Shown in pieces: positions 1 to 6,556 of a DNA stretch of 14,391 bases (within the stretch, counting starts at the first letter, position 1; each line of letters opens with the position of its first letter). A program made the position numbers and the translations under genes. Source of the stretch: an uncultured Bacilli bacterium (GTDB taxonomy: Bacteria > Bacillota_I > Bacilli_A > RF39 > UBA660); the NCBI GenBank assembly GCA_947593275.1, contig CANQDN010000016.1:1-14391 (forward strand). Reading direction: 5' to 3'. The notes below the pieces were generated by a model. The model was not told the origin of the DNA, did no database searches, and was given only the letters and a program-made list of their open reading frames with translations.

Positions 1-641
1 CTTTGGATTAGATCACTTACTCCTAGGGCCATTGTTGCAACACTTATTGGGAAATATAAGATAAAAGTATATTTTAAGGCTGTTTTTCTAGTCATACCTA
101 CAAGTAAGCAGGCGACTAAGACAGTACCACTACGACTTATCCCAGGCATAATAGTAAACATTTGGAATAGACCAATAATTAAAGCATCTTTTAAAGTTAA
201 ATCTTTATCTTCTTTCTTGCCATTTTTATTTCTAATTAAGAATAACATTAAGGCTGTAATTAGGAAGGCTATTCCTAAAAATTTAATGTTTTCAAGTTTA
301 CTTTCAATGGTATCTTTAAATAGAAGACCAGTAATACCCACAGGAATGGTTGATACAATTAAATAAAGACAATATTTGAAGGTTGTTTTAGTTTGAGAGC
401 GTTTATCTTTATTAAAGATATAAGTAAAGAAACCTTTAATTAGAGTAATAATCTCTTTTCTAAAGATAAATAATATAGCTAAGAATGAACCAAAGTTAGA
501 GATTATTTCAAAGTTTAGATCATTAAATATGTTAGTATTAAAGATGTTTTTAAAAAGATAAATATGACCACTAGAACTAATGGGAAGGGGTTCCGTAAAT
601 CCTTGGATAATACCTAATAAAATATAAATTAATAAATTCAT
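1..641 (-). CDS. uppP: Undecaprenyl-diphosphate phosphatase UppP/BacA, 3' part beyond the window
   Basis: Integral membrane phosphatase that recycles undecaprenyl diphosphate to the monophosphate carrier for peptidoglycan and other envelope polymers; its loss sensitises cells to bacitracin. Reading the minus strand from ATG at 641 gives 213 residues without a stop. Both family signatures are visible: IIQGFTEPLPISSSGH at residues 11-26 (catalytic Glu17 and the Ser-rich loop) and PGISRSGT at residues 166-173 (catalytic Arg/Ser). Several hydrophobic segments surround them (about 47-60, 92-108, 121-136, 153-165, 174-182). Family members are about 260-280 residues, so roughly 60 C-terminal residues lie before position 1. 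The start is supported by the ribosome binding site AGGTAGGTGAT just upstream (minus strand, about 646-656). It is divergent from the small ORF at 696. Identification rests on both motifs and is firm. Confidence 0.95.
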   Translation of the reverse strand, partial: MNLLIYILLGIIQGFTEPLPISSSGHIYLFKNIFNTNIFNDLNFEIISNFGSFLAILFIFRKEIITLIKGFFTYIFNKDKRSQTKTTFKYCLYLIVSTIPVGITGLLFKDTIESKLENIKFLGIAFLITALMLFLIRNKNGKKEDKDLTLKDALIIGLFQMFTIMPGISRSGTVLVACLLVGMTRKTALKYTFILYFPISVATMALGVSDLIQ

Positions 642-719
642 TTAAATCACCTACCTAATTATATAATATTTTTAGATTTAAAGAAATAGAATTATATGGG
701 AAAAATAATTATGTTTAAA
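642..719. promoter_or_regulatory. Divergent promoter region between uppP and the 696 ORF
   Basis: This is a very AT-rich intergenic stretch plus the first bases of the next ORF. On the plus strand TATAAT at 662-667 could serve the ORF at 696, leaving a leader of about 20 bases, but I see no good -35. On the minus strand TATAAT at 696-691 with TTTAAA at 719-714 (17-base spacer) could drive uppP. A second minus-strand TATAAT at 663-658 would start transcription inside the ribosome binding site and is less likely. In such AT-rich DNA, TATAAT occurs by chance, so the exact sites are weakly supported. Confidence 0.35.
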
Positions 720-962
720 TTGGGTTTATATATTTTGGGAGTTTGGTTAACAAGTTTAGGTTTGTTTTTTACGATTATTTATCTTAATTTATTAGGAGTT
801 GGGTATACTATTTTAGATTTTGGGGAATTTATTATTAAGGGACCTGTTTTTTGGTGTTTGTTTTTGGGTTTATTGTTTATTGGAATATCTTTAGAAAGGT
901 GGCTTAAAAATGAATTATTATTACGACATTCTTTTAAATTGGAGCGAAAAAGACACTTATGA
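696..962 (+). CDS. Small membrane protein, 88 residues, unknown
   Basis: I do not recognise a family with confidence. Two strongly hydrophobic segments are visible, about residues 7-33 and 50-65, followed by a basic tail ending KLERKRHL, so it is probably a small inner-membrane protein. The start is uncertain: ATG at 696 has no clear ribosome binding site, and ATG at 711 (five codons later) is an alternative with GGGAAAAAT in front. The 3' end overlaps the next gene by 53 bases in a different frame. That is long for a real overlap but would allow translational coupling, because the next gene's strong ribosome binding site (895-902) lies inside this ORF. The AT-rich composition alone can create hydrophobic ORFs, so existence is likely but not certain. 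Confidence 0.5.
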   Translation: MGKIIMFKLGLYILGVWLTSLGLFFTIIYLNLLGVGYTILDFGEFIIKGPVFWCLFLGLLFIGISLERWLKNELLLRHSFKLERKRHL

Positions 963-1554
963 TTTTTTTGAATGGAATGAAACAGATTATTTGGAGTTAG
1001 TAAAAAAGATTCCTTTAGTTAAAGTAAAACATCATGTATTTTTAGATATCTTAACTAATAATATAAAAGTATCACAAGAGTTTTTAGATTTAATTAGAGA
1101 TAAAACTCTTTTAAGTGGGAAGAATACTATTAATAAGATAGCTTATGCTTGTTTAATTACGGATAATAAAAATATTTTAGCGTTGGAATTTAGTGATAGT
1201 GGGGAAGATATTGCTAGAAGTAAACTGTTAATTGATGATGAGTTAAATGTTTTAGAGACTTCTTATAATTTGAAAGAATATCCTTTGGTATATGATTTAA
1301 CAAAAAGTATTAATCCTAATCATATATTAAGACAAGAAAAGGAAGTAAAAAGGTTAATTTCTTTAGAAATAAGTAATCTATATGAAAAGAAAGATAGTGC
1401 TAAGTTAAAATATTTATATTATGAATATAAAAAAGAGAAGATTGATGATATAGAGGTTATTTATGAGAATATATTAAAAGATTTAAAAGAGTCTATTAAT
1501 GAAGATATTTTAAAATTATATTATGTTATTAAATTGTTAATCATAAAGTTGTAA
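910..1554 (+). CDS. DUF3603-like cytoplasmic protein, function unknown
   Basis: A 214-residue soluble protein with no membrane segment. Its N-terminal half (about residues 15-110: YDFFEWNETD, the KIPLVKV segment, then a segment around KIAYACLITDNKNILALEF followed by RSKLLIDDEL) resembles my recollection of the DUF3603 family of Bacillota: 'EWN' motif, 'PL.KV', then a β-rich core with 'RSKL'. The C-terminal half (about 140-214) is charged, helical and poorly conserved-looking. The start at 910 is well supported by AAAGGTGG at 895-902, seven bases upstream. It is probably cotranscribed with the ORF at 696. No hairpin terminator is visible after its stop, and the miaB promoter follows at once. 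The family's role is not known to me, and the assignment is from memory of the pattern, not a search. Confidence 0.75.
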   Translation: MNYYYDILLNWSEKDTYDFFEWNETDYLELVKKIPLVKVKHHVFLDILTNNIKVSQEFLDLIRDKTLLSGKNTINKIAYACLITDNKNILALEFSDSGEDIARSKLLIDDELNVLETSYNLKEYPLVYDLTKSINPNHILRQEKEVKRLISLEISNLYEKKDSAKLKYLYYEYKKEKIDDIEVIYENILKDLKESINEDILKLYYVIKLLIIKL

Positions 1555-1567
1555 TAAAAAAAATTAA

Positions 1568-1596
1568 TTGTCGAAAGTTCTTATAAGTGTTATAAT
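1568..1596 (+). promoter_or_regulatory. Promoter of miaB
   Basis: TTGTCG (1568-1573), a 17-base spacer, and TATAAT (1591-1596), with TG one base upstream of the -10 (extended -10, TGTTATAAT). Transcription would start near 1603, only about 15 bases before the miaB ATG, so the leader would contain little more than the AAGGACGTGAT ribosome binding site (about 1604-1614). Confidence 0.75.
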
Positions 1597-1617
1597 ATGC
1601 ATTAAGGACGTGATTTT

Positions 1618-3033
1618 ATGAATTACCCAAATTTAAAAGACGCGAAAATAAGAAGTGATAAAGAAGTAGAAACGATTATGGTTTCTAATATTAAGAGTGA
1701 TGTTTTTAAAGATAAAAAGTTTTATATAAGAACTTATGGTTGTCAAATGAATGTTCATGATTCTGAGGAAATAAAAGCAATATTAACGAATTTAGGGTTT
1801 ACTGAAACTTCTAATTATGAAGAAGCTGATTTGATTGCCATTAATACGTGTGCTATAAGAGAGAATGCGCATGATAAAGTATTTGGATTCTTGGGGAGGA
1901 TTAAACATTTAAAGAGAGAGAATCCTAATCTTATTGTTTGTGTTGGGGGTTGTATGCCTGAGCTTGAGAGTGTTACTAATATGCTTAAAGAGAAGTATCC
2001 TTTTGTAAATATTGTTTTTGGGACCCATAATATTAATGATTTAGGACAAATGATTTTAGATTATACTGATAAACAAGATATAGAGGTTTATTCCATTGAG
2101 GGAGATATATATGAAAATATTGAGTATAATCGCGATTCAAAATATACGGCTTGGGTAAATATTATGTATGGGTGTGATAAGTTTTGTACTTATTGTATTG
2201 TGCCTTTTACAAGAGGGAAAGAAAGAAGCCGCAGGATGGAAGATATTATAAATGAAGTTAAAGAATTAAAGAATGCTGGCTATAAAGAAGTTACTTTATT
2301 GGGACAAAATGTTAATGCTTATGGGAAAGATCTTAAATTAAATTATAATTTTGCTAATTTATTGGAGAATGTTGCTAAAACAGGGATAGCGAGAATTCGT
2401 TTTGTTACTTCGCATCCTTGGGATTTTACTAATGAAATGATTAATACTATTGCGAGATATTCTAATATTATGCCGCATATTCATTTACCACTGCAAAGTG
2501 GAAGTTCTAAGATTTTAAGATTAATGGGTAGAAGATATACGAAAGAAGAGTATTTAGCTTTATATCATAGGATAAAGACTTGTATTCCTAGGGCAAGTAT
2601 TACAACAGATATTATTGTAGGATTTCCTAATGAGAGTGATGAAGATTTTAGGGAAACTTTAAGAGTTGTTAATGAGTGTCAATTTGACGGGGCCTTTACA
2701 TTTATTTATTCACCTAGAGAAGGGACACCGGCGGCGAGAATAAAAGATACTATTCCTTTGGAAGTTAAAGAAAAAAGATTACAAGAATTAAATGAATTGG
2801 TAAATGATTATAGTCTTAAAGCTAATCAGAAGTATTTGGGTAAAATAGTTAAAGTTTTGGTTATTGATAAGAGTGAAAAAGGGGAAGATAAAGTTTGTGG
2901 ATATACCGAAACTATGAAGTTAGTGAATATTGAAGGGGCAGTAGAAGATATGGGAAAAATTATTGATGTAGAAATAACGGATGCGAAAAGTTTTAGCTTA
3001 GATGGAAAAAAAGTTGTATTTGTTAATAATTAG
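1618..3033 (+). CDS. miaB: tRNA-2-methylthio-N6-dimethylallyladenosine synthase MiaB
   Basis: Radical-SAM methylthiotransferase that converts i6A37 to ms2i6A37 in tRNAs reading UNN codons, the step after MiaA (encoded at 5686). At 471 residues it has the usual length plus a slightly long N-terminus. The N-terminal UPF0004 domain holds the auxiliary cluster cysteines Cys42 (RTYGCQMN), Cys78 (NTCAIREN) and Cys112 (GGCMPE). The radical-SAM motif CxxxCxxC is Cys186, Cys190 and Cys193 (GCDKFCTYCIVPFTRG). The region around residues 400-468 is the TRAM RNA-binding domain. RGKERSRR after the radical-SAM cysteines is typical of MiaB rather than MtaB or RimO. The ATG at 1618 has a ribosome binding site (AAGGACGTGAT) and its own promoter. 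An alternative in-frame ATG at residue 21 has no comparable site. Confidence 0.96.
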   Translation: MNYPNLKDAKIRSDKEVETIMVSNIKSDVFKDKKFYIRTYGCQMNVHDSEEIKAILTNLGFTETSNYEEADLIAINTCAIRENAHDKVFGFLGRIKHLKRENPNLIVCVGGCMPELESVTNMLKEKYPFVNIVFGTHNINDLGQMILDYTDKQDIEVYSIEGDIYENIEYNRDSKYTAWVNIMYGCDKFCTYCIVPFTRGKERSRRMEDIINEVKELKNAGYKEVTLLGQNVNAYGKDLKLNYNFANLLENVAKTGIARIRFVTSHPWDFTNEMINTIARYSNIMPHIHLPLQSGSSKILRLMGRRYTKEEYLALYHRIKTCIPRASITTDIIVGFPNESDEDFRETLRVVNECQFDGAFTFIYSPREGTPAARIKDTIPLEVKEKRLQELNELVNDYSLKANQKYLGKIVKVLVIDKSEKGEDKVCGYTETMKLVNIEGAVEDMGKIIDVEITDAKSFSLDGKKVVFVNN

Positions 3034-3045
3034 ATCAAAAAATAC

Positions 3046-3074
3046 TTTTCAAAATACAAAAAATAGCTTATACT
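3046..3074 (+). promoter_or_regulatory. Promoter of TasA-like gene 1
   Basis: TTTTCA (3046-3051), 17-base spacer, TATACT (3069-3074). The same arrangement with nearly the same spacer occurs before the next two paralogues (3792-3820 and 4542-4570), and this conservation is what supports it. The ribosome binding site AGGTGAT (3090-3096) follows. Confidence 0.75.
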
Positions 3075-3099
3075 AAATAGTAGTAAAATAGGTGATTGT

Positions 3100-3756
3100 A
3101 TGAGACCAAGTTATAGAATTGCACTTAGTATGTTAACTATTATGATATTATTAACTTTAACAGTGGGAACTAGTTATTCTTTTTATTCTGTATCGGATCA
3201 ACAGGAGGAGCCTAATAATTTGGCGACTACTTGTTTTGAGATAGAAATGAAAGGACAAGATGGGTCTAGTGAAATTGTTTTAGATAATAGTGCTGCTGGT
3301 AAATATGCTTATCCGATGGATGACGCCAAGGGAGAGCAACAAACACCTTATACTTTTACAGTTAAGAATACTTGTACAGCAGTAACGGGAAATGGTAGTA
3401 TAAAATATATGTTAAATTTAAATACTTTAACGGATGAAAGTAAAAAATCTGATCCAACACTTTTAGATCATATTAAATATAAACTTGATAAACAGGGTGG
3501 TAGTACAACTTATAGTGGTTTTTTAAAAAATACTAAAGATACTTTAAGTGATTACGCTGAATATAAAACACAAAATGGAATAGAAAAGAGCTATAATTTA
3601 TTTACTACTTCAACTACTGGCGATGATGTTTTTGTTACAATTGGCCCAAATGAAACACATACCTATGATTTAAGATTATGGATAGATAATACTGCTGGAA
3701 ATGAAGTCATGGATAAAAAGTTTGAAGGTCAGTTATCAGTATATGCTTATATGTAA
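3100..3756 (+). CDS. Secreted TasA/SipW-type surface protein, paralogue 1
   Basis: A 218-residue exported protein. The N-terminus (RIALSMLTIMILLTLTVG, then TSYSFYSVSD at 24-33) looks like the SipW-dependent signal peptide class: a hydrophobic core followed by a G-T-x-Y/A-F/Y motif. The mature part has two cysteines, Cys45 (ATTCFEIE) and Cys92 (VKNTC), likely a disulfide, then a mainly β-pattern domain ending in LRLWIDNTAGN...VYAYM. No LPXTG sorting signal is seen. TasA/CalY-like biofilm-fibre or other surface subunits are the closest parallel I know; this is inference from the signal peptide and size, and no SipW-type peptidase gene lies in the window. It is paralogue 1 of a tandem set of three. 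Its first 33 codons are nearly identical in DNA to those of paralogue 2, while the mature domain has diverged. Confidence 0.8.
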   Translation: MRPSYRIALSMLTIMILLTLTVGTSYSFYSVSDQQEEPNNLATTCFEIEMKGQDGSSEIVLDNSAAGKYAYPMDDAKGEQQTPYTFTVKNTCTAVTGNGSIKYMLNLNTLTDESKKSDPTLLDHIKYKLDKQGGSTTYSGFLKNTKDTLSDYAEYKTQNGIEKSYNLFTTSTTGDDVFVTIGPNETHTYDLRLWIDNTAGNEVMDKKFEGQLSVYAYM

Positions 3757-3780
3757 ACTTTCTAAAATGAAAGTTTTTTT
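3755..3780 (+). terminator. Rho-independent terminator after TasA-like gene 1
   Basis: Stem AAACTTTC (3755-3762) and GAAAGTTT (3769-3776) with a 6-base loop, followed by a T run to 3780. It begins in the stop codon. The same hairpin recurs after paralogue 2. The stem is AT-rich and so only moderately stable. Confidence 0.8.
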
Positions 3781-3791
3781 AATATTTTATC

Positions 3792-3820
3792 TTTTCAAAA
3801 TACAAAAAATAGCTTATAAT
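3792..3820 (+). promoter_or_regulatory. Promoter of TasA-like gene 2
   Basis: TTTTCA (3792-3797), 17-base spacer, TATAAT (3815-3820). The spacer is identical to that of paralogue 1, but the -10 is the better consensus (TATAAT in place of TATACT), so paralogue 2 may be transcribed more strongly. Confidence 0.75.
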
Positions 3821-3845
3821 AGATATTAGTAAAATAGGTGATTGT

Positions 3846-4505
3846 ATGAGGCCAAGTTATAGAATTGCACTTAGTATGTTGACTATTATGATATTATTAA
3901 CTTTAACAGTGGGAACTAGTTATTCTTTTTATTCTGTCTCTGATACTCAAGATCAACCTAATAATTTAGCAACCACTTGTTTTCAGATAACATTAAATGG
4001 GCAAGAAGGGTCTAGTTCTATTGTTTTAGATAATAGTGGTACAGGAAAATATGCTTATCCGATGAGTGATACAGATGCTGAAAAGTTAACTCCTTATACA
4101 TTTGAGATTAAAAATACTTGTACAGCAGAAACGGGAAATGGCAATATAAAATATATGTTAAATTTAAGTACTTCAACTGACGAGAGCAAAAAATCTGATT
4201 CAACACTTTTAGATCATATTAAATATAAACTTGAAAAGAAAAATGAAAGTGGAAAAATTTATACTGGATTTTTAAAAAATACTAAAGATACTTTAAGTGA
4301 ATATGAACAATATAAATTAGATAATCAAATAGACAAGAGTTATAATTTATTTACTACTTCAACAAGTAGTGAACCTACTTATTTAGAGATAGCTCCTGGG
4401 GCTACACATACTTATGATTTAAGGTTATGGATTGATGATACTGCTAATAATGATGTAATGGGTCAAAAGTTTGATGGTCAATTATTGGTATATGCTTATA
4501 TGTAA
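3846..4505 (+). CDS. Secreted TasA/SipW-type surface protein, paralogue 2
   Basis: A 219-residue paralogue of the protein at 3100. Residues 1-33 are identical in amino acids, with only a few silent DNA changes. The two cysteines are kept (ATTCFQIT and IKNTC), as are the Y-PM-D motif near residue 70-77, the block around LLDHIKYKLEK, the FLKNTKDTLS block and the C-terminal LRLWIDDTAN...VYAYM. Differences cluster in residues 33-60, 75-85 and 140-200, which are probably surface loops. It has the same promoter, ribosome binding site (AGGTGAT) and terminator as paralogue 1, so the whole transcription unit was duplicated (pitch about 746 bases). Likely exported and surface-exposed; function inferred only by likeness to TasA/CalY-type subunits. 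Confidence 0.8.
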   Translation: MRPSYRIALSMLTIMILLTLTVGTSYSFYSVSDTQDQPNNLATTCFQITLNGQEGSSSIVLDNSGTGKYAYPMSDTDAEKLTPYTFEIKNTCTAETGNGNIKYMLNLSTSTDESKKSDSTLLDHIKYKLEKKNESGKIYTGFLKNTKDTLSEYEQYKLDNQIDKSYNLFTTSTSSEPTYLEIAPGATHTYDLRLWIDDTANNDVMGQKFDGQLLVYAYM

Positions 4506-4530
4506 AACTTTCTAAAATGAAAGTTTTTTT
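4504..4530 (+). terminator. Rho-independent terminator after TasA-like gene 2
   Basis: Stem AAAACTTTC (4504-4512) and GAAAGTTTT (4519-4527), 6-base loop, T run to 4530. Apart from one extra A it is the same sequence as the terminator after paralogue 1, including the AATATTTT that follows. Confidence 0.8.
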
Positions 4531-4541
4531 AATATTTTGGC

Positions 4542-4570
4542 TTTTCAAATACACTAAAATAGGTTATAAT
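4542..4570 (+). promoter_or_regulatory. Promoter of TasA-like gene 3
   Basis: TTTTCA (4542-4547), 17-base spacer, TATAAT (4565-4570). The -35 and its flank (CTTTTCAAA-TACA) match the promoters of paralogues 1 and 2, although the leader and ribosome binding site (GGTGA, about 4590-4594) differ. Confidence 0.7.
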
Positions 4571-4598
4571 GTAATATAGTAGAGAAGTTGGTGAAATA

Positions 4599-5162
4599 AT
4601 GGATAGAAAATCGCTAGTTTTATTATCTTTATCTTTAATAACCCTTATTTTAACAACTTCAGGAATAACTTATGCTTATTTAAATGTAGGTGCTGTTCAA
4701 AAGGAAGAGAATGTTTTAAGCACGGCTTGTTTTGATGTGGATTTTAATGATGAAAATTCAACTTCTATAAATTATTTGGGTTATCCAATGAGTGATAATA
4801 GAGGCTTGAAGACTACACCATATACTTTTACAATTACTAATAAATGTGATACATCAACAAATTATGATTTGGTTTTAAATGTTAAAAGTACTACAGATGA
4901 GAAGTTATTAAGTTACATTAAGTATTCTGTTGATGGGAATACTGCTAAAACTTTGTCTGATGTGGTAACTTTACCAGATGATGTAGATAAAACAGGAATA
5001 CAAAAATCTTATAAATTAGGTTCTGGAACTTTAGATAGCACAAATAAAAATAAGACATATAATTTATATCTTTGGATAAATGATACTGGAGGAAATGATT
5101 TAATGGGTAAAAAGTTTGAAGCGGAAGTAATGGTATATACATCTATGGGAGCTAGTCTTTAA
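4599..5162 (+). CDS. Secreted TasA/SipW-type surface protein, diverged paralogue 3
   Basis: A 187-residue exported protein of the same plan as its two upstream neighbours, but shorter. The N-terminus MDRKSLVLLSLSLITLILT, then GITYAYLN (22-29), is closer to the classical SipW-type signal (G-x-TYAY) than in the other two. Cysteines at 44 (STACFDVDF) and 83 (ITNKC) match the conserved pair. YPMSD, TPYTFTITN and the C-terminal LYLWINDTGGNDLMGKKFEAEVMVYTSM block are shared. It lacks the FLKNTKDTLS-type insertion and part of the central loops. It has its own promoter and a weak terminator. Probably a structural or accessory subunit of the same surface assembly; this is inference from paralogy and order. 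Confidence 0.78.
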   Translation: MDRKSLVLLSLSLITLILTTSGITYAYLNVGAVQKEENVLSTACFDVDFNDENSTSINYLGYPMSDNRGLKTTPYTFTITNKCDTSTNYDLVLNVKSTTDEKLLSYIKYSVDGNTAKTLSDVVTLPDDVDKTGIQKSYKLGSGTLDSTNKNKTYNLYLWINDTGGNDLMGKKFEAEVMVYTSMGASL

Positions 5163-5180
5163 ACTTTAGTTTTTGTTTAT

Positions 5181-5206
5181 CACCATCCATAAAAGTTGGT
5201 GTTTTT
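5181..5206 (+). terminator. Possible weak terminator after TasA-like gene 3
   Basis: CACCA (5181-5185) can pair with TGGTG (5197-5201), 11-base loop, followed by TTTTT (5202-5206). Only five base pairs, so weak. It is placed correctly between gene 3 and the mscL promoter. Confidence 0.45.
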
Positions 5207-5238
5207 CTTTATTTTAATATACTTATTAATAAAAATAT

Positions 5239-5259
5239 GGTAAAATACTTGTAGAGGTG
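5239..5259 (+). promoter_or_regulatory. Extended -10 promoter and ribosome binding site of mscL operon
   Basis: TAAAAT (5241-5246) preceded by TGG, making an extended -10 (TGGTAAAAT); no good -35 is seen at the expected distance. AGAGGTG (5253-5259) is the likely ribosome binding site for the ATG at 5270. This would be the promoter for mscL-miaA-cca-dnaD-nth. Confidence 0.5.
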
Positions 5260-5269
5260 TTTTATTTTT

Positions 5270-5686
5270 ATGATAAAGAAAAATATAGAAGAATTTAAGA
5301 AATTTATAGCAAGAGGAAATGTTATAGAGCTTGCAGTCGGTGTTATAATTGGTGGTGCTTTTTCATCTATTGTAACTAGTTTAGTTAATAATATTTTAAC
5401 TCCTATTTTAGGATTAGTTTTAGGGGGCGTTAATTTTTCTAATTTAGCAATAACTTTTAAAGATACGCGAATTGAATATGGGGCTTTTATTCAGAGTATA
5501 ATTGATTTTTTAATCGTAGCTATATGTATTTTTACACTTGTTAAGATAATTAATAGATTAATGCATATTAAGAAGAAAGAAGAAGAAAAAGAGGCTCCAG
5601 CTCCTCTAAAAAGAGAAGAAGTTGTATTACTTGAAGAGATTAGAGATTTATTAAAAGAAAATAAACCTAATAAAAAGGAAAAATAA
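5270..5686 (+). CDS. mscL: Large-conductance mechanosensitive channel MscL
   Basis: Membrane-tension-gated pore that releases solutes on hypo-osmotic shock. 138 residues, the usual family length. The N-terminal amphipathic helix and first membrane helix carry the signature (EFKKFIARGNVIELAVGVIIG, then AFSSIVTSLVNNILTPILGL). The periplasmic loop is short (about 50-70, ending IEYGAF) and the second helix covers about 73-96 (IQSIIDFLIVAICIFTLVKIINR). A charged cytoplasmic tail ends in the helix EEVVLLEEIRDLLKE, which forms the bundle at the pore exit. The stop TAA shares its last base with the miaA ATG (TAATG), so the genes are translationally coupled. It heads a housekeeping operon. Confidence 0.96.
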   Translation: MIKKNIEEFKKFIARGNVIELAVGVIIGGAFSSIVTSLVNNILTPILGLVLGGVNFSNLAITFKDTRIEYGAFIQSIIDFLIVAICIFTLVKIINRLMHIKKKEEEKEAPAPLKREEVVLLEEIRDLLKENKPNKKEK

Positions 5687-6546
5687 TGATTCTTGCGATT
5701 GTTGGACCGACAGGAGTGGGGAAGACTAAGTTAAGTGTTATGCTCGCCCATATATATGATGCGATAATTATTAATGCAGATTCTACCCAGGTATATAAAG
5801 GGATGGATATTGGGACTGCGAAAGTAACTGAAGAAGAAAAAGAGGGAGTACCGCATTTTCTTTTGGATATTGTTCCCGTTACAGATAATTATACAGCTTA
5901 TAACTATCAAAAAGATGCGAGAGAGTTAATTAATAAATATAAAGATCGAAATATAATTTTTGTTGGGGGTACGGGGTTATATCTTAAAAGTGCTTTATAT
6001 AATTATGTATTTTTAGATGAAGAAGAACATGAAGATTATGCTCAATATACAAATGAAGAGTTGTATGAGTTATGTCTTAAAAAAGATCCGAATATGAAGA
6101 TTCATAAGAATAATCGAGTGCGTTTGGAGCGATTTTTAAATAAAAAGATAACAACTAATGAGCCTTGTTATCCCCTTTATGATGTAGTTTATATTGGGCT
6201 TACTATGGATAGAAAAACACTTTATGAGCGAATTAATAAAAGAGTAGATGAGATGTTTAATAATGGGCTTATAGAGGAAGTTCGGGGATTTTATGAACAG
6301 AAGCTTAATAGTAAAGTATTAAATACGGCGATTGGGTATAAAGAGTTATTTAAGTATTTTGATGGGTTAATAAGTTTAGATGAAGCCCGAGAGTTAATTA
6401 AAAAGAAGTCACGGAATTATGCGAAAAGACAGTATACTTGGTTTAATAATCAGATGGATGTTAAATGGTTTTCAACTGATTTGGATAATTTTAGTAAAAC
6501 TGTAGGAGAAGTAAAACAATATATTGATGAAATAAGAAATAATTAG
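5686..6546 (+). CDS. miaA: tRNA dimethylallyltransferase MiaA
   Basis: Transfers a dimethylallyl group to N6 of A37 in UNN-decoding tRNAs, giving i6A37, the substrate of MiaB encoded upstream at 1618. 286 residues, near the short end for the family (about 300). The P-loop GPTGVGKT is at residues 7-14. DSTQVYKGMDIGTAKV (about 33-48) is the substrate-binding signature. VGGTGLYLKSAL (about 98-109) and the NNRVRLERFL helix follow, and the C-terminal AKRQYTWFNNQ is the usual tRNA-contacting end. Ribosome binding site AAGGA (5675-5679) lies inside the end of mscL, and the start overlaps the mscL stop by one base. Confidence 0.97.
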   Translation: MILAIVGPTGVGKTKLSVMLAHIYDAIIINADSTQVYKGMDIGTAKVTEEEKEGVPHFLLDIVPVTDNYTAYNYQKDARELINKYKDRNIIFVGGTGLYLKSALYNYVFLDEEEHEDYAQYTNEELYELCLKKDPNMKIHKNNRVRLERFLNKKITTNEPCYPLYDVVYIGLTMDRKTLYERINKRVDEMFNNGLIEEVRGFYEQKLNSKVLNTAIGYKELFKYFDGLISLDEARELIKKKSRNYAKRQYTWFNNQMDVKWFSTDLDNFSKTVGEVKQYIDEIRNN

Positions 6547-6556
6547 GAGGGACATC

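Larger units (their letters stand above)
3046..4540 (+). repeat. Tandem duplication of a promoter-gene-terminator cassette
   Basis: Two direct copies of about 746 bases: 3046 to about 3790 and 3792 to about 4540. Identical or near-identical parts are the promoter, leader, signal-peptide codons, several mature-domain blocks and the terminator; the remaining coding sequence has drifted. A third, much older copy (4542-5162) keeps the promoter layout and the protein plan but little DNA identity. Confidence 0.85.

Noticed and set aside
658..663. Minus-strand TATAAT as the uppP promoter
   Set aside because: Transcription would begin within the ribosome binding site; the TATAAT at 696-691 is better placed.
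696..962. YczE/YitT-type membrane transporter fragment
   Set aside because: Only a loose likeness of one hydrophobic segment (G-W-L-T-S-L-G) was seen; the product is far too short and lacks the other helices.
4945..5142. Minus-strand 65-codon ORF inside TasA-like gene 3
   Set aside because: It is antisense to a well-supported gene, has no ribosome binding site, and its composition is that of a shadow of AT-rich coding DNA.
3100..5162. Type IV pilin-like reading of the three secreted proteins
   Set aside because: There is no short leader ending in G/A followed by F-x4-E at the start of the hydrophobic segment. The hydrophobic core followed by G-T/I-x-Y fits the SipW class better.
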